DNA of 15,125 bases from the NCBI GenBank assembly GCA_026398715.1, contig JAPLSI010000075.1:1-15125 (forward strand). Reading direction: 5' to 3'. The notes beneath the pieces are model-generated. The model was not told the origin of the DNA, did no database searches, and worked only from the letters and a program-made list of their open reading frames with translations. The position numbers and the translations under genes were made by a program. Shown one piece after another: positions 6,993 through 13,619 of this stretch; position 1 is the first letter of the stretch, and the number at the start of each line of letters is the position of its first letter. This DNA is from Gammaproteobacteria bacterium (lineage in GTDB: Bacteria; Pseudomonadota; Gammaproteobacteria; Xanthomonadales; Xanthomonadaceae).

Positions 6993-8981
6993 TTACCAGT
7001 GCACGCCGCGCATCACGGCGGCAAATGCGATCTGTTCGTTGGTCGGATGCTCCTGGCGTATCGCCTTCCGATCGCCCTTGGCCGCGGCCGAGTCCGGGAA
7101 CATCTCGAAAGCCGTGTTCATGATGACCTCGTAGGCCTTCGGCACCAGCGCGTTCAAGGTCGCAGCGAAGATGCCCATCCGCGTCGCCACCCGGCTCGGG
7201 CGCTCGATGATCGCCTTGACCACCAGGTCGGCCGCTTCTTCGGGCGACAAGGTCGGAATCGAGTCGTACATCTTGGTCGGGGCGATCATCGGGGTCTTCA
7301 CCAGGGGCATGTTGACCGTGGTGAAGGCGATGTTCTTGCCGCTGAACTCGGCCTGCGCGCATCGGCTGAAAGCATCGAGCGCCGCCTTGGACGCCACGTA
7401 GGCAGAGAACCGCGGCGAGCTTGCCAGTACGCCGATGGATGAAATATTGATGATGTGGCCCCTGCGGCGCGACGTCATGCCCGGCAGGAACCCCATGATC
7501 AGGCGCAGGCAGCCGAAGTAGTTGAGCTGCATCGTTCGTTCGTAATCGTGGAACCGGTCGTAGCTTGCTTCCACCGAGCGCCGGATGGAACGGCCCGCAT
7601 TATTTACCAGCACATCCACGTGCTTGTGGTCGTGCAGCACCTTCTTGATCAGTTCGTCGCAGGACGCCAGGTCGGTGAGGTCGCAGGTGTAGGCCCAGCA
7701 CTTGCCGCCCGCTGCGATGATCTGGTCGCGGGTTTCATGCAATTCGGCCTCGCCACGCGCCACGATCACCACTTTCGCGCCCGCCTCGGCCACCTTGATG
7801 GCCGACGCCTTGCCGATGCCCGACGAACCACCGGTGATCAGCACCACGCGGTTCTCCACCTTGCCGCGCAGCGTGTGGTCCACGAACAGGTCCGGATCCA
7901 GATGGCGTTCCCAGAAGTCCCACAGGCGCCAGGCGTAGCTCTCGAGCTCCGGCACTGCGATCTTGGTGCCCTTCAGGGCGCGCTCGGTCTCGCGGCAATC
8001 GAATCGGGTCGGATAGGTCAGCAGCTTCAGGGTCTGCGGCGGGATGCGCAGGTCCTTCAGCAGCATTCCAGTGAATCGCTTGATGGGTGGCAGGTTCAGT
8101 ACCGCGCTGCGCACGGTCGATGGCACGACCGCCAGCATGCGGGCATCGAGCCGCATGGTCATCTCGGGCGCATGGGCGGCGCGGCAGAAGACGTTGAGGA
8201 CCTCGCCGATGCGCTGCGGCGCGGGGTCGACCAGGTGGAAGCAGTGGCCGTCGAGGCCGCGCTTGTGCGCAATGTGGTCCATCGCATCGACCACGAAATC
8301 CACCGGCACGATATTGATGCGCCCGCCTTCCACGCCCAGGGTCGGCATCCACTGGGGCAAGGTCTGGCGCAGCTTCTTGATCAGGCTGAAGAGGTAGTAC
8401 GGACCATCGATCTTGTCGATCTCGCCGGTTTGCGAGTGGCCGACGACCGCGCCAGGACGGTAGATCCGATAGGGAATCCGGCACTCGGTCCGGACCAGGC
8501 CTTCGGAATCGTGCTTGGTGCGGAAGTACGGGTCGCTGAGCCCCTCGGCCTCATCGAACATGTCCTCGCGGAAGACGCCGGGGTACAGGCCCGCGGCCGC
8601 GATGGAACTGGTGTGATGGAAGCACCCCGCCTTGATGACGGTCGCCAGGCCGATGGCGTGGCGGGTGCCCTCGACGTTGGCGATCTTCTGCGATTCGGCG
8701 TCAGCCGACAGGTCGTAGATGGCCGCCAGGTGGAAGAAATGCTGGACCTTGCCGGTAAGCGCCTTGATTTGCGCCGCCGACAATCCGAGCTTGGGCTTCG
8801 ACAGGTCGCCGGTCACGGCGATGACGCGGCGCCGGTCCCAGCCCATTTTCGTTGCGATCGCGTCAAGCTTCTTTTCGGAGCCTTTCCGGATGAGTACGTG
8901 GATGCTGCCCTTGCGAAGGAGCAGCTTGCTGACCAGGAAGCGGCCCAGGAAACCCGTGGCGCCTGTTACGAAATAGCTCAT
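6993..8981 (-). CDS. Two-domain fatty acyl-CoA/ACP reductase (fatty alcohol forming, SDR superfamily)
   Basis: 662 residues from the ATG at 8979-8981 (MSYFVTGATGFLG). The reading frame extends 25 codons further up, but without family similarity. From memory the whole protein lines up closely with Marinobacter Maqu_2220, an NADPH-dependent enzyme that reduces fatty acyl-CoA or acyl-ACP through the aldehyde to fatty alcohol for wax esters. The N-terminal extended SDR domain (1-370) has TGATGFLG (6-13), Ser125/126 and YFRTK (Tyr152, Lys156), with RIYRPG and NIVPVDFV downstream. The C-terminal classical SDR domain (375-662) has TGGSSGIG (383-390), NNAG (460-463), NISS and YVASK (Tyr528, Lys532). 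Both active sites look intact. GGGA lies just ahead of the ATG. It is divergent from the acyl-CoA-binding protein gene, which could supply its substrate, and ends 15 bp from the convergent nuclease-like gene. An uncharacterised SDR with another substrate remains possible. Confidence 0.92.
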   Translation of the reverse strand: MSYFVTGATGFLGRFLVSKLLLRKGSIHVLIRKGSEKKLDAIATKMGWDRRRVIAVTGDLSKPKLGLSAAQIKALTGKVQHFFHLAAIYDLSADAESQKIANVEGTRHAIGLATVIKAGCFHHTSSIAAAGLYPGVFREDMFDEAEGLSDPYFRTKHDSEGLVRTECRIPYRIYRPGAVVGHSQTGEIDKIDGPYYLFSLIKKLRQTLPQWMPTLGVEGGRINIVPVDFVVDAMDHIAHKRGLDGHCFHLVDPAPQRIGEVLNVFCRAAHAPEMTMRLDARMLAVVPSTVRSAVLNLPPIKRFTGMLLKDLRIPPQTLKLLTYPTRFDCRETERALKGTKIAVPELESYAWRLWDFWERHLDPDLFVDHTLRGKVENRVVLITGGSSGIGKASAIKVAEAGAKVVIVARGEAELHETRDQIIAAGGKCWAYTCDLTDLASCDELIKKVLHDHKHVDVLVNNAGRSIRRSVEASYDRFHDYERTMQLNYFGCLRLIMGFLPGMTSRRRGHIINISSIGVLASSPRFSAYVASKAALDAFSRCAQAEFSGKNIAFTTVNMPLVKTPMIAPTKMYDSIPTLSPEEAADLVVKAIIERPSRVATRMGIFAATLNALVPKAYEVIMNTAFEMFPDSAAAKGDRKAIRQEHPTNEQIAFAAVMRGVHW

Positions 8982-9001
8982 TGTCCCTGCCCCGAATCGA
9001 A

Positions 9002-9018
9002 GGCCGGAGAATCCGGCC
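9002..9018. promoter_or_regulatory. 17-bp inverted repeat in the acyl-CoA reductase leader, possible operator
   Basis: GGCCGGA (9002-9008) and TCCGGCC (9012-9018) form perfect 7-bp arms around GAA. The repeat sits 20 bp upstream of the reductase start codon, between the divergent reductase and acbp-tetR units. A TetR-type operator fits in size and place, and a leader hairpin is an alternative. No second copy was noticed in the window. Confidence 0.4.
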
Positions 9019-9074
9019 CGAGACGCTAACTTGCCAGACCTCGCCCGGGCTTTCAAATTCCTGGCCGTCGTGCG

Positions 9075-9103
9075 TTGACCACCTGCATGCGCCGTGCTAT
9101 CAG
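9075..9103 (+). promoter_or_regulatory. Sigma-70 promoter of the acyl-CoA-binding protein - tetR unit
   Basis: TTGACC (9075-9080), a 17-bp spacer and TATCAG (9098-9103) match the consensus at 5 of 6 and 4 of 6 positions, with a TG extension directly before the -10 (TGC). Transcription would begin near 9110, about 24 nt ahead of the ATG at 9134. Confidence 0.6.
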
Positions 9104-9133
9104 GAATGCTGGTTCAGCTCCCGGGACAAGGCC

Positions 9134-9391
9134 ATGGCCGACCTCAAAAAAGAATTCGAACAAGCCGCGAAGGACATCAAGGGCCTGACCGAAAGGCCCG
9201 ACAACGACACCATGCTGCGCCTTTACGCGCTGTACAAGCAGGGCTCGGAGGGCGACGTGAAGGGCGACAAGCCCGGCTTCTTCGACTTCGTGGGCGCGGC
9301 CAAGTACGAGGCCTGGGAAAAGCTGCAGGGCACCTCGAGCGAGCAGGCCATGAAGAAGTACGTCGACCTCGTGAAGAAGCTGGTCGGCTGA
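9134..9391 (+). CDS. Acyl-CoA-binding protein (ACBP family)
   Basis: 85 residues, the usual length of a single-domain ACBP. These four-helix cytosolic proteins bind long-chain acyl-CoA thioesters, protect them and deliver them to enzymes. The signature is plain: LRLYALYKQGSEGDVKGDKPG (helix 2 and its loop, with the ligand-contacting Tyr and Lys residues), then AAKYEAWEKLQGTSSEQAMKKYVDLV. The chosen ATG gives the normal N terminus (MADLKKEFEQAAKDI) and follows a purine-rich GGGACAAGG; upstream in-frame codons add non-conserved sequence. It is the first gene of a two-gene unit, with the tetR gene starting 4 nt after its stop. It is divergent from the fatty acyl-CoA reductase, so a role in supplying acyl-CoA to that enzyme is a natural inference. 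Confidence 0.96.
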   Translation: MADLKKEFEQAAKDIKGLTERPDNDTMLRLYALYKQGSEGDVKGDKPGFFDFVGAAKYEAWEKLQGTSSEQAMKKYVDLVKKLVG

Positions 9392-9395
9392 GGCA

Positions 9396-10088
9396 ATGGC
9401 GAAGCAGACCCGGCAACGAATACTGGATGCGTCCCTGGCCCTGTTCAACGAACAGGGCGAACCCAACGTCACGACCAACCATATCGCGGACGAACTGGAG
9501 ATCAGCCCGGGCAACCTGTACTACCACTCCCACGTCACGACCAGCGCGATCGCCGACGAGATGAACATCTCGCCCGGCAACCTCTACTACCACTTCCGCA
9601 ACAAGGACGACATCATCGAGCACCTGTTCCAGCGCTATGAAGAGCGCATGGACTCGGCCCTGGTCGCGCCCGAGGGCCGCCTGCCCAACCTCGAGGACAT
9701 CTGGCTTCAACTGCACCTGGTGTTCGAGTGCATCTGGGAATACCGCTTCCTCTACCGCGACCTGGTGGACATCCTCAGCCGCAACCGGCACCTGCGGATG
9801 CGCTTTGCGCGCATCCTGAAGCGAGCCGCAGCCAATGCGACGGCGGTGATGCGCGGCCTGGTGCAGGCCGGCGTGATGCGAGCCACCGCCGCCGAAATCG
9901 AGGGCGCGGCGACCAATATCCTGGTGCTGGCGACCTTCTGGCTCAATTATTCGAGCGTCCGGGGCGACAAGGACGAGCAGGAAGCCATCCGGCTGGGCAT
10001 CGTCCAGGTCATGATGCTGGTATCGCCCTTCATGCGGGACGAAGAGCGCCTGCACCTGAATAACCTCAGCAAGGCCTATCTGCGCTAG
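9396..10088 (+). CDS. TetR-family regulator with duplicated helix-turn-helix segment
   Basis: 230 residues, about 20 longer than usual for the family. Residues 1-24 form the normal first helix (RQRILDASLALFNEQGEPN). Residues 25-46 (VTTNHIADELEISPGNLYYHSH) are followed directly by a second copy at 47-68, VTTSAIADEMNISPGNLYYH with FR after it, and then NKDDIIEHLF. Each copy has the full helix 2-turn-helix 3 of TetR DNA-binding domains, so the protein carries two in tandem. The C-terminal ligand-binding part (about 85-230) contains IWEYRFLYRDLVDILSRN, typical of a TetR subgroup common in pseudomonads and xanthomonads. It starts 4 nt after the acyl-CoA-binding protein stop and is probably translationally coupled. 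Context suggests control of the divergent reductase and its own unit in response to acyl-CoA or fatty acids (inference). Whether the duplicated domain still folds and binds DNA is unclear. Confidence 0.92.
   Translation: MAKQTRQRILDASLALFNEQGEPNVTTNHIADELEISPGNLYYHSHVTTSAIADEMNISPGNLYYHFRNKDDIIEHLFQRYEERMDSALVAPEGRLPNLEDIWLQLHLVFECIWEYRFLYRDLVDILSRNRHLRMRFARILKRAAANATAVMRGLVQAGVMRATAAEIEGAATNILVLATFWLNYSSVRGDKDEQEAIRLGIVQVMMLVSPFMRDEERLHLNNLSKAYLR
9468..9599 (+). repeat. 66-bp tandem duplication encoding the TetR helix-turn-helix
   Basis: Copy 1 is 9468-9533 and copy 2 is 9534-9599, in frame. By hand count 50 of 66 bases and 16 of 22 residues agree. Many differences are synonymous (gcg/gcc, gaa/gag, agc/tcg, ccg/ccc, ctg/ctc), so this is either an old duplication or a join between two related tetR genes, not a fresh slip. 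Confidence 0.9.
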
Positions 10089-10101
10089 ATAAGCCCTTGT
10101 A

Positions 10102-10130
10102 TTGCAAAGAGTCCCGGGGTCGCCTATAAT
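10102..10130 (+). promoter_or_regulatory. Strong sigma-70 promoter of rpmJ
   Basis: TTGCAA (10102-10107), an exact 17-bp spacer and a perfect TATAAT (10125-10130) lie 14 bp after the tetR stop. Transcription would start near 10137, giving a leader of about 29 nt with AGGAA (10156-10160) as the ribosome site. Confidence 0.82.
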
Positions 10131-10165
10131 CTCGCTTCTTTGTTCGCCCGTTCCCAGGAATCCCC

Positions 10166-10291
10166 ATGAAAGTCCTCAACTCCCTGAAGTCGGCCAAGAC
10201 CCGCCATCGCGACTGCAAGGTCGTGCGCCGCCGGGGCAAGGTCTTCGTGATCTGCAAGTCGAACCCGCGTTTCAAGGCTCGCCAGCGCTAA
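10166..10291 (+). CDS. rpmJ: 50S ribosomal protein L36 (bL36), cysteine-poor type
   Basis: 41 residues: a small basic protein of the large ribosomal subunit, located near the peptidyl-transferase region. The sequence begins [20 protein letters not shown] and continues with [21 protein letters not shown]. In the zinc-binding form the metal is held by a CxxC pair, a third Cys and a His. Here only Cys17 and Cys30 remain; the first Cys is replaced within RHRDC and the His by Arg in NPRFK. It is therefore the zinc-independent C-minus form, which is the common L36 in Xanthomonadales as far as I recall. The ribosome site AGGAA lies five bases before the ATG. It has its own promoter and terminator and is not in a ribosomal protein operon here, a usual position for this form. 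Confidence 0.97.
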   Translation: MKVLNSLKSAKTRHRDCKVVRRRGKVFVICKSNPRFKARQR

Positions 10292-10315
10292 GCGCAGGTC
10301 GCCCAGGGTTTCGCA

Positions 10316-10342
10316 AAAAACGCCGGCATCGCCGGCGTTTTT
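10316..10342. terminator. Bidirectional terminator between rpmJ and the DUF1501 gene
   Basis: AAAAACGCCGGC (10316-10327) pairs perfectly with GCCGGCGTTTTT (10331-10342) around a 3-nt ATC loop. The flanking A and T runs make it work in both directions, ending rpmJ transcripts (plus) and the DUF1800-DUF1501 operon (minus). Confidence 0.92.
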
Positions 10343-10382
10343 CGTTTCAGGACGAGCCCTGGCAGCGCCGCTCCGGCTTGGC

Positions 10383-11669
10383 TCAGGTGAGCCCGGCAAT
10401 CTCGCCCCTGGGGGTGGGCACGCGCGGGTTGGGGTTGGACCGCCGACTGGAAAAACAGCCCATCTGCGGTTGTCCCAGCACGTCGGGGAAGATGGCGCCA
10501 TCCAGGTCGGACGCCAGCCGCTTCTGCATCAACTCGGTCAGCACGGTCCGGTAGTCGACCGTCACGTCGAGGTCGCCATTGAACAAGTCCGCGTCCCGCA
10601 GCCCGGGCCAGTCGGCATACACCTTTCCGCCCAGCACCCCGCCGCCCATCAGCATCATCATCGACCCGCAACCATGGTCGGTGCCGCCGCTGGCGTTTTC
10701 GAAGGCGCGGCGACCGAATTCGGTCATCGTCACCACGGTTACATCGCCCATCGCATTGCCGAGGTCCGCGTGGAACGCGGCCATGCCGCGGGCCAACTGG
10801 TCCAGCAAGGGCGGCAGTCGGGTATTGATTCCATCGTGGTGGTCGAAGCCACCCAGGTCCACGCAGGCAATCCGCAGGCCCATGCCCGCCTTGATCAGCT
10901 GCGCGACCTCCTTCATCTGGCTGCCGAAGGTCCCGGTCGGATAGATGGCGTTGTTGGCCACTGGTATCGCGGAAGGCTTCACGGCGGCGATGTAATCGAT
11001 GCTGTCCAGGGCTCGGCGGGACGCCAGGCCCACGTCGTTGTTGCGCCCGTACATCGCATACAGGCGGTCTTCCATCTCCAGCTTCCGGGTGGATGTGCTG
11101 GAGAAGGTGAAGGAGGAAAGAGACTGCATCGCCAACGCCGACGCATCGCCGCGCACGGCCGCCTGGAGCGCGCTGCCCATGCCTATGGCGAAGAAACCAC
11201 CCGGGTCGCCCGCTTCCATCATGTGACGATTCAACCAGCCCGAATGCCCGGCATGGCCGCCGGCGCCCGCCAGGTCGTGGATACCGGTTTCGATATGGTC
11301 CTGGCAGGCGAAGTGCGATCGCTCGTCATGCTTGAGGCCGGTGGCGTGCACCACGGCCAGCTGACGCCCCTGGTAGATCGGCAGCAGCGGGGCCAGTGAA
11401 GGATGCAAGCCGAACAGGTTGTCCAGTGGCAGCGCGCCATTGGCCGCACCCGGTTGCGGGATGGCGATGGTCGGACGCAGGCGGGTGTAGTCGCTGTCGC
11501 CGTAGGGAACGATCGCCTGCATCGGGTCGAGGCCGCCACGAAGGAAGATGACCACCACCGTGTCGGACGGCGTGCCATGGCGGGCACCGAAGACGAAACG
11601 CGGTCCAACCAAGCCACCGGCGCCAATCAGCGCGCCGGCTTTCAGGAAACTGCGACGGTCGATCTTCAT
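10383..11669 (-). CDS. DUF1501 family protein, Tat-exported
   Basis: 428 residues from the ATG at 11667-11669. The frame stays open for 207 more codons upstream, but those overlap the DUF1800 gene and have no family character. The N terminus MKIDRRSFLKAGALIGAGG is a twin-arginine signal (RRSFLK plus a hydrophobic stretch), so the protein should be exported folded. DUF1501 proteins are distantly related to the alkaline phosphatase/sulfatase superfamily, and their function is not established. Family motifs present: VVVIFLRGGLDPMQAIVPYG (about 38-57), LKHDERSHFACQDHIETG, DLGGFDHHDG and TEFGRRAFENASGGTDHGCG followed by GGGVLGGKVYADWPG. The conserved Asp/His residues suggest metal binding (inference). 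It starts 8 nt after the DUF1800 stop with GAGGC as ribosome site, so the two are one operon, the usual arrangement for this pair. Confidence 0.93.
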   Translation of the reverse strand: MKIDRRSFLKAGALIGAGGLVGPRFVFGARHGTPSDTVVVIFLRGGLDPMQAIVPYGDSDYTRLRPTIAIPQPGAANGALPLDNLFGLHPSLAPLLPIYQGRQLAVVHATGLKHDERSHFACQDHIETGIHDLAGAGGHAGHSGWLNRHMMEAGDPGGFFAIGMGSALQAAVRGDASALAMQSLSSFTFSSTSTRKLEMEDRLYAMYGRNNDVGLASRRALDSIDYIAAVKPSAIPVANNAIYPTGTFGSQMKEVAQLIKAGMGLRIACVDLGGFDHHDGINTRLPPLLDQLARGMAAFHADLGNAMGDVTVVTMTEFGRRAFENASGGTDHGCGSMMMLMGGGVLGGKVYADWPGLRDADLFNGDLDVTVDYRTVLTELMQKRLASDLDGAIFPDVLGQPQMGCFSSRRSNPNPRVPTPRGEIAGLT

Positions 11670-11677
11670 GGCCTGCC

Positions 11678-13168
11678 TCAGCGGTAATTGAAGTAGGTGG
11701 ATGAAAGAAGCAGGCCGACCACTTCGCGGCCCCGGGCTGACATGGCTTGTTCGGCGATCACGCCATTCGGATCGCCGCCGTTCGCGGCGAATCCGATCAG
11801 TGCATCGCGGTCGGCAACACTGAGCGGGCGGTGCAGCAATCGGCTCGCCAACTGGTCGACCAGGGTGACCGGCGTATTGGCGTTGGACGACAGCCCGGGA
11901 ATGTCGAGCGCAACGCCGGACACCTTGCCCTCGGCCACGGCAACCGCCCAATTCCAGCGATTCAACATCGCCCCGCTGTTGACCCAGCCATCCATGTCGT
12001 CCGGGTAGCCGTCCGGCGTGGGCCAGCGAAACGGCAGCTGCCCCAGCGTGTTGAGGCGATTGACGATGCCGGTCAGGAAATTTCCAGTAAGGACGGCGTC
12101 GGTGGCGCGCAGGCAGGCCAGCACATAGTCGACCGGGCGTCGGACCTTGCGGTCGTAACTGGAAATGAATTCGGTCGAGCCGAACAGGGTCATGAGTACG
12201 CTGGCTATGTTTCCACCGCTGGCGGTGAACGTCGCCGCCACGGCATCGATGGCCGTTTGCTGCGGCGCATCGCCAATGAACTTCTGGCAAAGTTTCGTCG
12301 CGATGTACTTGGCCGTGGACGGATGCTCCGCCAGCAGGTCCAGCACCGTGTTCCCATCCGAGATGCCGCCCCCGGCCGCAATGGTGGTTCCCAGCACCAG
12401 CTTGCTGCCGGTGTCGTGCCTGGAGGAAACAAATGCGAACGCTGGCGTACCCGCGGTCACGCCGGAAACCGTCCAGCCGGTGAAACAGCGGGCTACTTCA
12501 CTTACATCGGTTTCCGTGTAACCGCCATCCACGCCAAGCGTGTGCAGCTCCATCAGTTCGCGCGCGTAATTCTCGTTCGGCCCGGTATTGCGGTTGCTGA
12601 CATTGTCCAGGTAATACAGCATCGCCAGGCTTCGGGCGCTGGCATGCAGCATGGTCTTGAAATTTCCAAGCGCGTTGGCCCGGATCACGTCGCGGTCGTC
12701 AACGCATTTGTAGTAGGACTCCGGACTGGCCGTGGTCGAAATGTTGAAATGATCGCTCCAGAATTCGACCATCGTCTCGAACAGTTGCCGCTTGCAGTAA
12801 AGCTGACGCAACAAGCTGGCGGCACGAAGGTCGCCGGCAGCGGTCTGGGAGTTTGAGGTGGCCCTTGCGTCGGCCAGCAACTCGGCGGCGCTCATTCCGA
12901 CGCGGGGCCAGGTGGTGGCGACCACCGATTCCACGTAGGCGTCCGCCAGCGGCTCCATGGTGAGCTGTTCGGTGAGCCAGCCGGTGTAATCGAGCGCGGT
13001 GCCGCGATTCCAGTCGGACAAGCGGATGCCGTAGCAACAGCGACTGAGCAAGGTGTGCAGTGGATCCGGTGCCGGCAGCGTCGGATCGTCCGGATGCGGA
13101 CCGGTGTGCCCCGGGTTGACCGTACCGCCGCCGGCCTGGCCTGTCACTGTCGCGCCTGCCTGCCCCAT
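11678..13168 (-). CDS. DUF1800 family protein
   Basis: 496 residues. The family is recognised by HTLLSRCCYGIRLSDW near residue 38, MVEFWSDHFNIS (about 136-147), and above all the block MLYYLDNVSNRN followed by NENYARELMELHTLGVDGGY and VARCFTGW. Function is unknown; DUF1800 genes are nearly always next to DUF1501 genes, and the two products are thought to act together. The N terminus is a flexible Gly/Thr/Pro stretch with no Sec or Tat signal visible, although its partner has a Tat signal, so it may travel with the partner or stay in the cytoplasm. The start ATG at 13166-13168 has AGGGGA eight bases upstream. It is the first gene of the operon; only 8 nt separate it from the DUF1501 start. Confidence 0.93.
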   Translation of the reverse strand: MGQAGATVTGQAGGGTVNPGHTGPHPDDPTLPAPDPLHTLLSRCCYGIRLSDWNRGTALDYTGWLTEQLTMEPLADAYVESVVATTWPRVGMSAAELLADARATSNSQTAAGDLRAASLLRQLYCKRQLFETMVEFWSDHFNISTTASPESYYKCVDDRDVIRANALGNFKTMLHASARSLAMLYYLDNVSNRNTGPNENYARELMELHTLGVDGGYTETDVSEVARCFTGWTVSGVTAGTPAFAFVSSRHDTGSKLVLGTTIAAGGGISDGNTVLDLLAEHPSTAKYIATKLCQKFIGDAPQQTAIDAVAATFTASGGNIASVLMTLFGSTEFISSYDRKVRRPVDYVLACLRATDAVLTGNFLTGIVNRLNTLGQLPFRWPTPDGYPDDMDGWVNSGAMLNRWNWAVAVAEGKVSGVALDIPGLSSNANTPVTLVDQLASRLLHRPLSVADRDALIGFAANGGDPNGVIAEQAMSARGREVVGLLLSSTYFNYR

Positions 13169-13227
13169 GACCGATTCCCCTGGACATCAATGCTCGTGCC
13201 TAGCTTAACGCCTCCCGGCCAACGGCG

Positions 13228-13257
13228 TTGACAGCGAATGGTCAAGGTTTTTGCCAT
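13228..13257 (+). promoter_or_regulatory. Candidate promoter of the small secreted protein - aguAB operon
   Basis: A perfect -35 TTGACA (13228-13233) stands 18 bp before a weak -10, TGCCAT (13252-13257). Transcription would start near 13264, about 30 nt before the ATG at 13293. A TTGACC on the opposite strand overlaps the spacer (13241-13246), so TTGAC and GTCAA form a small inverted repeat that could be shared with the leftward DUF1800 operon. Confidence 0.42.
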
Positions 13258-13292
13258 CTGCGACAATTGCACGCCCCCTGGAGGACCCTGAC

Positions 13293-13619
13293 ATGAAGCC
13301 CATCCTGCTTGTGCTCGCCTGCGCGCTTGCCTTCACATCCACCCTCGCCCACCCCGACACCCTGCTGATCGAACGGACCCAAGTAGCCCAGAACAAGGAC
13401 CTGCCCAAGCGCGGCAGTTCCATGGCGCAGGTCGAGGCACGCTATGGCGCGCCGCAGCAAAAATTTCCAGCCGTCGGCGGCGGCAGCCCCCACACCCCGC
13501 CGATCACCCGCTGGCAGTACGAAACCTTCAGCGTCTATTTTGAAAACAGCCACGTGGTGAACGCGGTGCTCACCAAGGCAGGTCCGCTTGAAATCGGCCC
13601 CGCGCCAGTGCGCCCTTGA
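13293..13619 (+). CDS. Small secreted protein of unknown function, upstream of aguA
   Basis: 108 residues with a Sec signal peptide (MKPILLVLACALAFTSTLAH, cleavage likely near residue 19-20 after LA), so the mature protein of about 88 residues should be periplasmic. The segment GSSMAQVEARYGAPQQK followed by WQYETFSVYFENSHVVNAVL has the pattern of BamE/SmpA-like domains: a helix with a gly-pro turn, then a strand pair. This fold guess is inference. I recall similar proteins beside aguA in Xanthomonas relatives. The ATG has a strong GGAGGA seven bases upstream. Its TGA overlaps the aguA ATG by one base (TGATG), so translation is coupled, although a periplasmic product has no obvious link to cytoplasmic polyamine synthesis. 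Confidence 0.85.
   Translation: MKPILLVLACALAFTSTLAHPDTLLIERTQVAQNKDLPKRGSSMAQVEARYGAPQQKFPAVGGGSPHTPPITRWQYETFSVYFENSHVVNAVLTKAGPLEIGPAPVRP

Noticed and set aside
7455..9029. 524-codon open frame on the plus strand opposite the acyl-CoA reductase
   Set aside because: It is antisense to a gene with full-length family similarity; long mirror frames are expected in GC-rich coding DNA, and its translation has no recognisable motifs.
10066..10275. Short leftward frame opposite rpmJ
   Set aside because: It covers the rpmJ promoter and gene in antisense and shows no coding character or ribosome site.
11670..12290. 207-codon upstream extension of the DUF1501 frame
   Set aside because: It overlaps the DUF1800 gene in another frame, lacks family similarity, and would bury the Tat signal that clearly marks the true start at 11669.
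11747..12856. 369-codon open frame opposite the DUF1800 gene
   Set aside because: Antisense shadow of a gene whose motifs are unmistakable.
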